This document shows positions 62,940 through 64,000 of a stretch of DNA of 64,000 nucleotides, piece after piece; the stretch's first letter is position 1; every line of letters starts with the position of its first letter. The notes beneath the pieces were generated by a model that had not been told where the DNA came from, did no database searches, and worked only from the letters and a program-made list of their open reading frames with translations. The translations under genes and the position numbers were made by a program. This stretch comes from Mycolicibacterium sp. P1-5 (GTDB lineage: Bacteria; Actinomycetota; Actinomycetes; Mycobacteriales; Mycobacteriaceae), in assembly GCF_008329565.1 (NCBI RefSeq), contig NZ_NPKT01000003.1, forward strand, positions 294,733 to 358,732, written 5' to 3'.

Positions 62940-63789
62940 TGGATGTCCGCTCCGCGATCGCTCGTCGCGCACGGCGCAGGATGTCTGTGGGATGGTCTTC
63001 AGCCACGACCTGCAGCAGTCGCCAGCCGAGGTCCTCGACCACATCTCGACGACGGATGTCGCGCACATACTGTCGCCGGTCCGAGCGGTGGTGGTCGCCG
63101 TCGTACTCGATTCCGATCATCAACTCGGGCCAGCCCATGTCGAGATAGGCGACAATCGTCCCGTCATCGCCGTAGACCGGAATCTGCGTCGTCGGCCTGG
63201 CTAGGCCGCCACGAATCAGAAGCAGCCTCAAGTACGACTCCTGCGGCGACTCGGCACCTCGATCGAAGAGATCGAGCGCTGACTCCAGCTGCCGCAGGCC
63301 GCGTGCACCGGGATGGCAGGCGGCGACCGCCGACACTTCCTCGGCACTCACCTTCGTCGCCCGTGCCAGTGCGTCGAGCCGGGCGACCGCAGACCTCAGG
63401 CCTCCGCGGCGCCCGATATCGAAGGCCGTCCGCGCAGGTGTCGTCACTTGCCAGTCGCCGACCCACTGCACCTCATCGCTGTGCACCAGCAGGCGGCGAG
63501 TGAGTACACCGTTCGGTGGCCGCGGATTGGCGTGAATCAGCTCTACCGGATCATTGGACGAAATCCATTTGGCGCCATGCACTGCCGCAGCAGAAAGGCC
63601 TGCGATTGTGGCCTCGCGGTGCGACCACAGCCACGCGGCGGTAATCCGATCGTGTAGTGATGCATCGTCTTCGCGAGGGAGGTACACGTCGGGAAACACG
63701 GCGCGGTATCGGGTGCGCAATTGGTGCCGATTGAGCAGGCCGCTTGCCAACGCTTCGCTGCCGACGAAGGGTTGGCGATCGCTCCACAC
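62929..63789 (-). CDS. DUF559 (Vsr-like) nuclease-domain protein with AbiEi-like N-terminus, copy C
   Basis: This 286-residue paralogue of the genes at 4459 and 42070 has an N-terminal winged-helix-like part with RYRAVFPDVYLPRED and GLSAAAVHGAKW. The C-terminal DUF559 domain has ESPQESYLR, YLDMGWPE, IEYDGDHHRSDRR and VEDLGW. All putative nuclease residues are present. GTG start. It is inserted between pknG and the window edge, bracketed by related repeats. Function unknown. Confidence 0.87.
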   Translation of the reverse strand: MWSDRQPFVGSEALASGLLNRHQLRTRYRAVFPDVYLPREDDASLHDRITAAWLWSHREATIAGLSAAAVHGAKWISSNDPVELIHANPRPPNGVLTRRLLVHSDEVQWVGDWQVTTPARTAFDIGRRGGLRSAVARLDALARATKVSAEEVSAVAACHPGARGLRQLESALDLFDRGAESPQESYLRLLLIRGGLARPTTQIPVYGDDGTIVAYLDMGWPELMIGIEYDGDHHRSDRRQYVRDIRRRDVVEDLGWRLLQVVAEDHPTDILRRARRAIAERTSSVR

Positions 63790-63829
63790 GGTTGCAGGCT
63801 TTCATCAAGCACGCCATCGTGCGTTCAGC

Positions 63830-63839
63830 TATCCACAGC
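63830..63839 (+). promoter_or_regulatory. DnaA-box-like TATCCACAGC upstream of DUF559 gene C
   Basis: TATCCACAG matches the classical DnaA box TTATCCACA at eight of nine bases. It sits between the gene start and the flanking repeat, exactly where gene A has TGTCCACAG. Gene B has no counterpart. Confidence 0.3.
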
Positions 63840-63852
63840 GGTCCACCGTCAT

Positions 63853-63903
63853 CGAGTGTGCATACACGGCTTCGACAGTGCACCCAAGGCGGGAATTCGA
63901 CGG
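63853..63903. repeat. Half-palindrome repeat at the 5' side of DUF559 gene C
   Basis: Direct copy of the left arm and loop of the hairpin at 62850-62939 (42 of 51 positions identical, including CCAAGGCGGG and ATTCGACGG). The matching right arm is not found before the window end, so this is a single arm rather than a full hairpin. It lies 63 bp upstream of the DUF559 start. Confidence 0.85.
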
Positions 63904-64000
63904 CGGGTTCATACGGTCAACGCAACATTGGTTGATTCGTAGGGGTCGTCATGCCGAGTGGTTATCCGCATCCGAGGTCAACTCGGCGGGAGTTGTTTGA
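63904..64000. other. Window end, no gene assigned
   Basis: No convincing complete gene. The short plus-strand frames here lack family features and run off the edge. A right arm of the repeat or the next core gene may lie beyond. Confidence 0.4.

Overview
The window is high-GC, densely packed DNA with many GTG starts, 4-bp start/stop overlaps and -10 hexamers 6-8 bp before start codons (leaderless transcription). The gene content points to a mycobacterium, most likely a fast-growing environmental (Mycolicibacterium-type) species. From memory, the core genes follow the M. tuberculosis Rv0410c-Rv0440 block in reverse order: groEL2, SDR, moeA2, psd, pssA, VCP-like AAA ATPase, Lon-N protein, EgtA/YbdK-like ligase, sodC, virR, DUF3263, def, GNAT, xthA, thiC, thiD, hydrolase, lpqL, thiG, thiS, thiO, thiE, mutT3, glnX, glnH, pknG. 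Accessory genes are inserted between these. I cannot name the species.

Layout. 1-4.4 kb: DinB and VOC proteins, an N-acyl-D-amino-acid deacylase-type amidohydrolase with a CMD-fold partner, an SDR and a flavin-type oxidase. 4.4-7.3 kb: a DUF559 nuclease-like gene bracketed by hairpins, then groEL2 with a strong terminator and two CIRCE operators. 7.3-16.6 kb: two closely related SDR paralogues enclosing a helicase, HAD phosphatase, TetR, nitrilase and HD-domain genes. 16.6-22 kb: moeA, psd, pssA and the AAA ATPase. 22-24.4 kb: DUF1707 protein, an unknown two-repeat protein and a divergent TetR pair. 24.5-30.6 kb: a complete Mrp cation/proton antiporter operon (AB fusion, C, D, E, F, G). 30.6-38.3 kb: methyltransferase, mycothiol-type enzyme, Lon-N protein, GCS2-type ligase, sodC, virR, def, GNAT and xthA. 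38.3-42.9 kb: oxidoreductase, two orphan genes, a DHA2-type exporter and the second DUF559 unit. 43-46.2 kb: TPP riboswitch, thiC, thiD and a hydrolase. 46.2-52.3 kb: a Baeyer-Villiger-type monooxygenase behind a perfect 26-bp palindrome, an APC permease, a frameshifted glycine-rich PGRS-like gene and a nucleobase permease. 52.3-57.4 kb: lpqL, SGNH hydrolase and thiGSO behind a second TPP riboswitch, with thiE divergent. 57.4-62.8 kb: mutT3 and the glnX-glnH-pknG signalling operon. 62.8-63.9 kb: the third DUF559 unit.

The most unusual signal is the set of three dispersed single-gene DUF559 units (winged-helix-like N-terminus plus PD-(D/E)XK/Vsr-like C-terminus). Each is bracketed on both sides by short palindromic repeats. 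The two flanks of a given gene resemble each other much more than they resemble the flanks of the other genes. All three sit in intergenic gaps beside core genes (groEL2, thiC, pknG). This layout recalls REP sequences and their RAYT transposases, but with an unrelated protein family. The second notable signal is a 32-bp tandem repeat at the start of glnH. It creates three consecutive 11-codon mini-ORFs, each coupled by ATGA to the next and finally to glnH. Biosynthetically, the window covers thiamine synthesis (thiC, D, E, G, S, O) under two riboswitches, phosphatidylethanolamine synthesis (pssA, psd), molybdopterin insertion (moeA) and the amino-acid-sensing GlnH/GlnX/PknG pathway.
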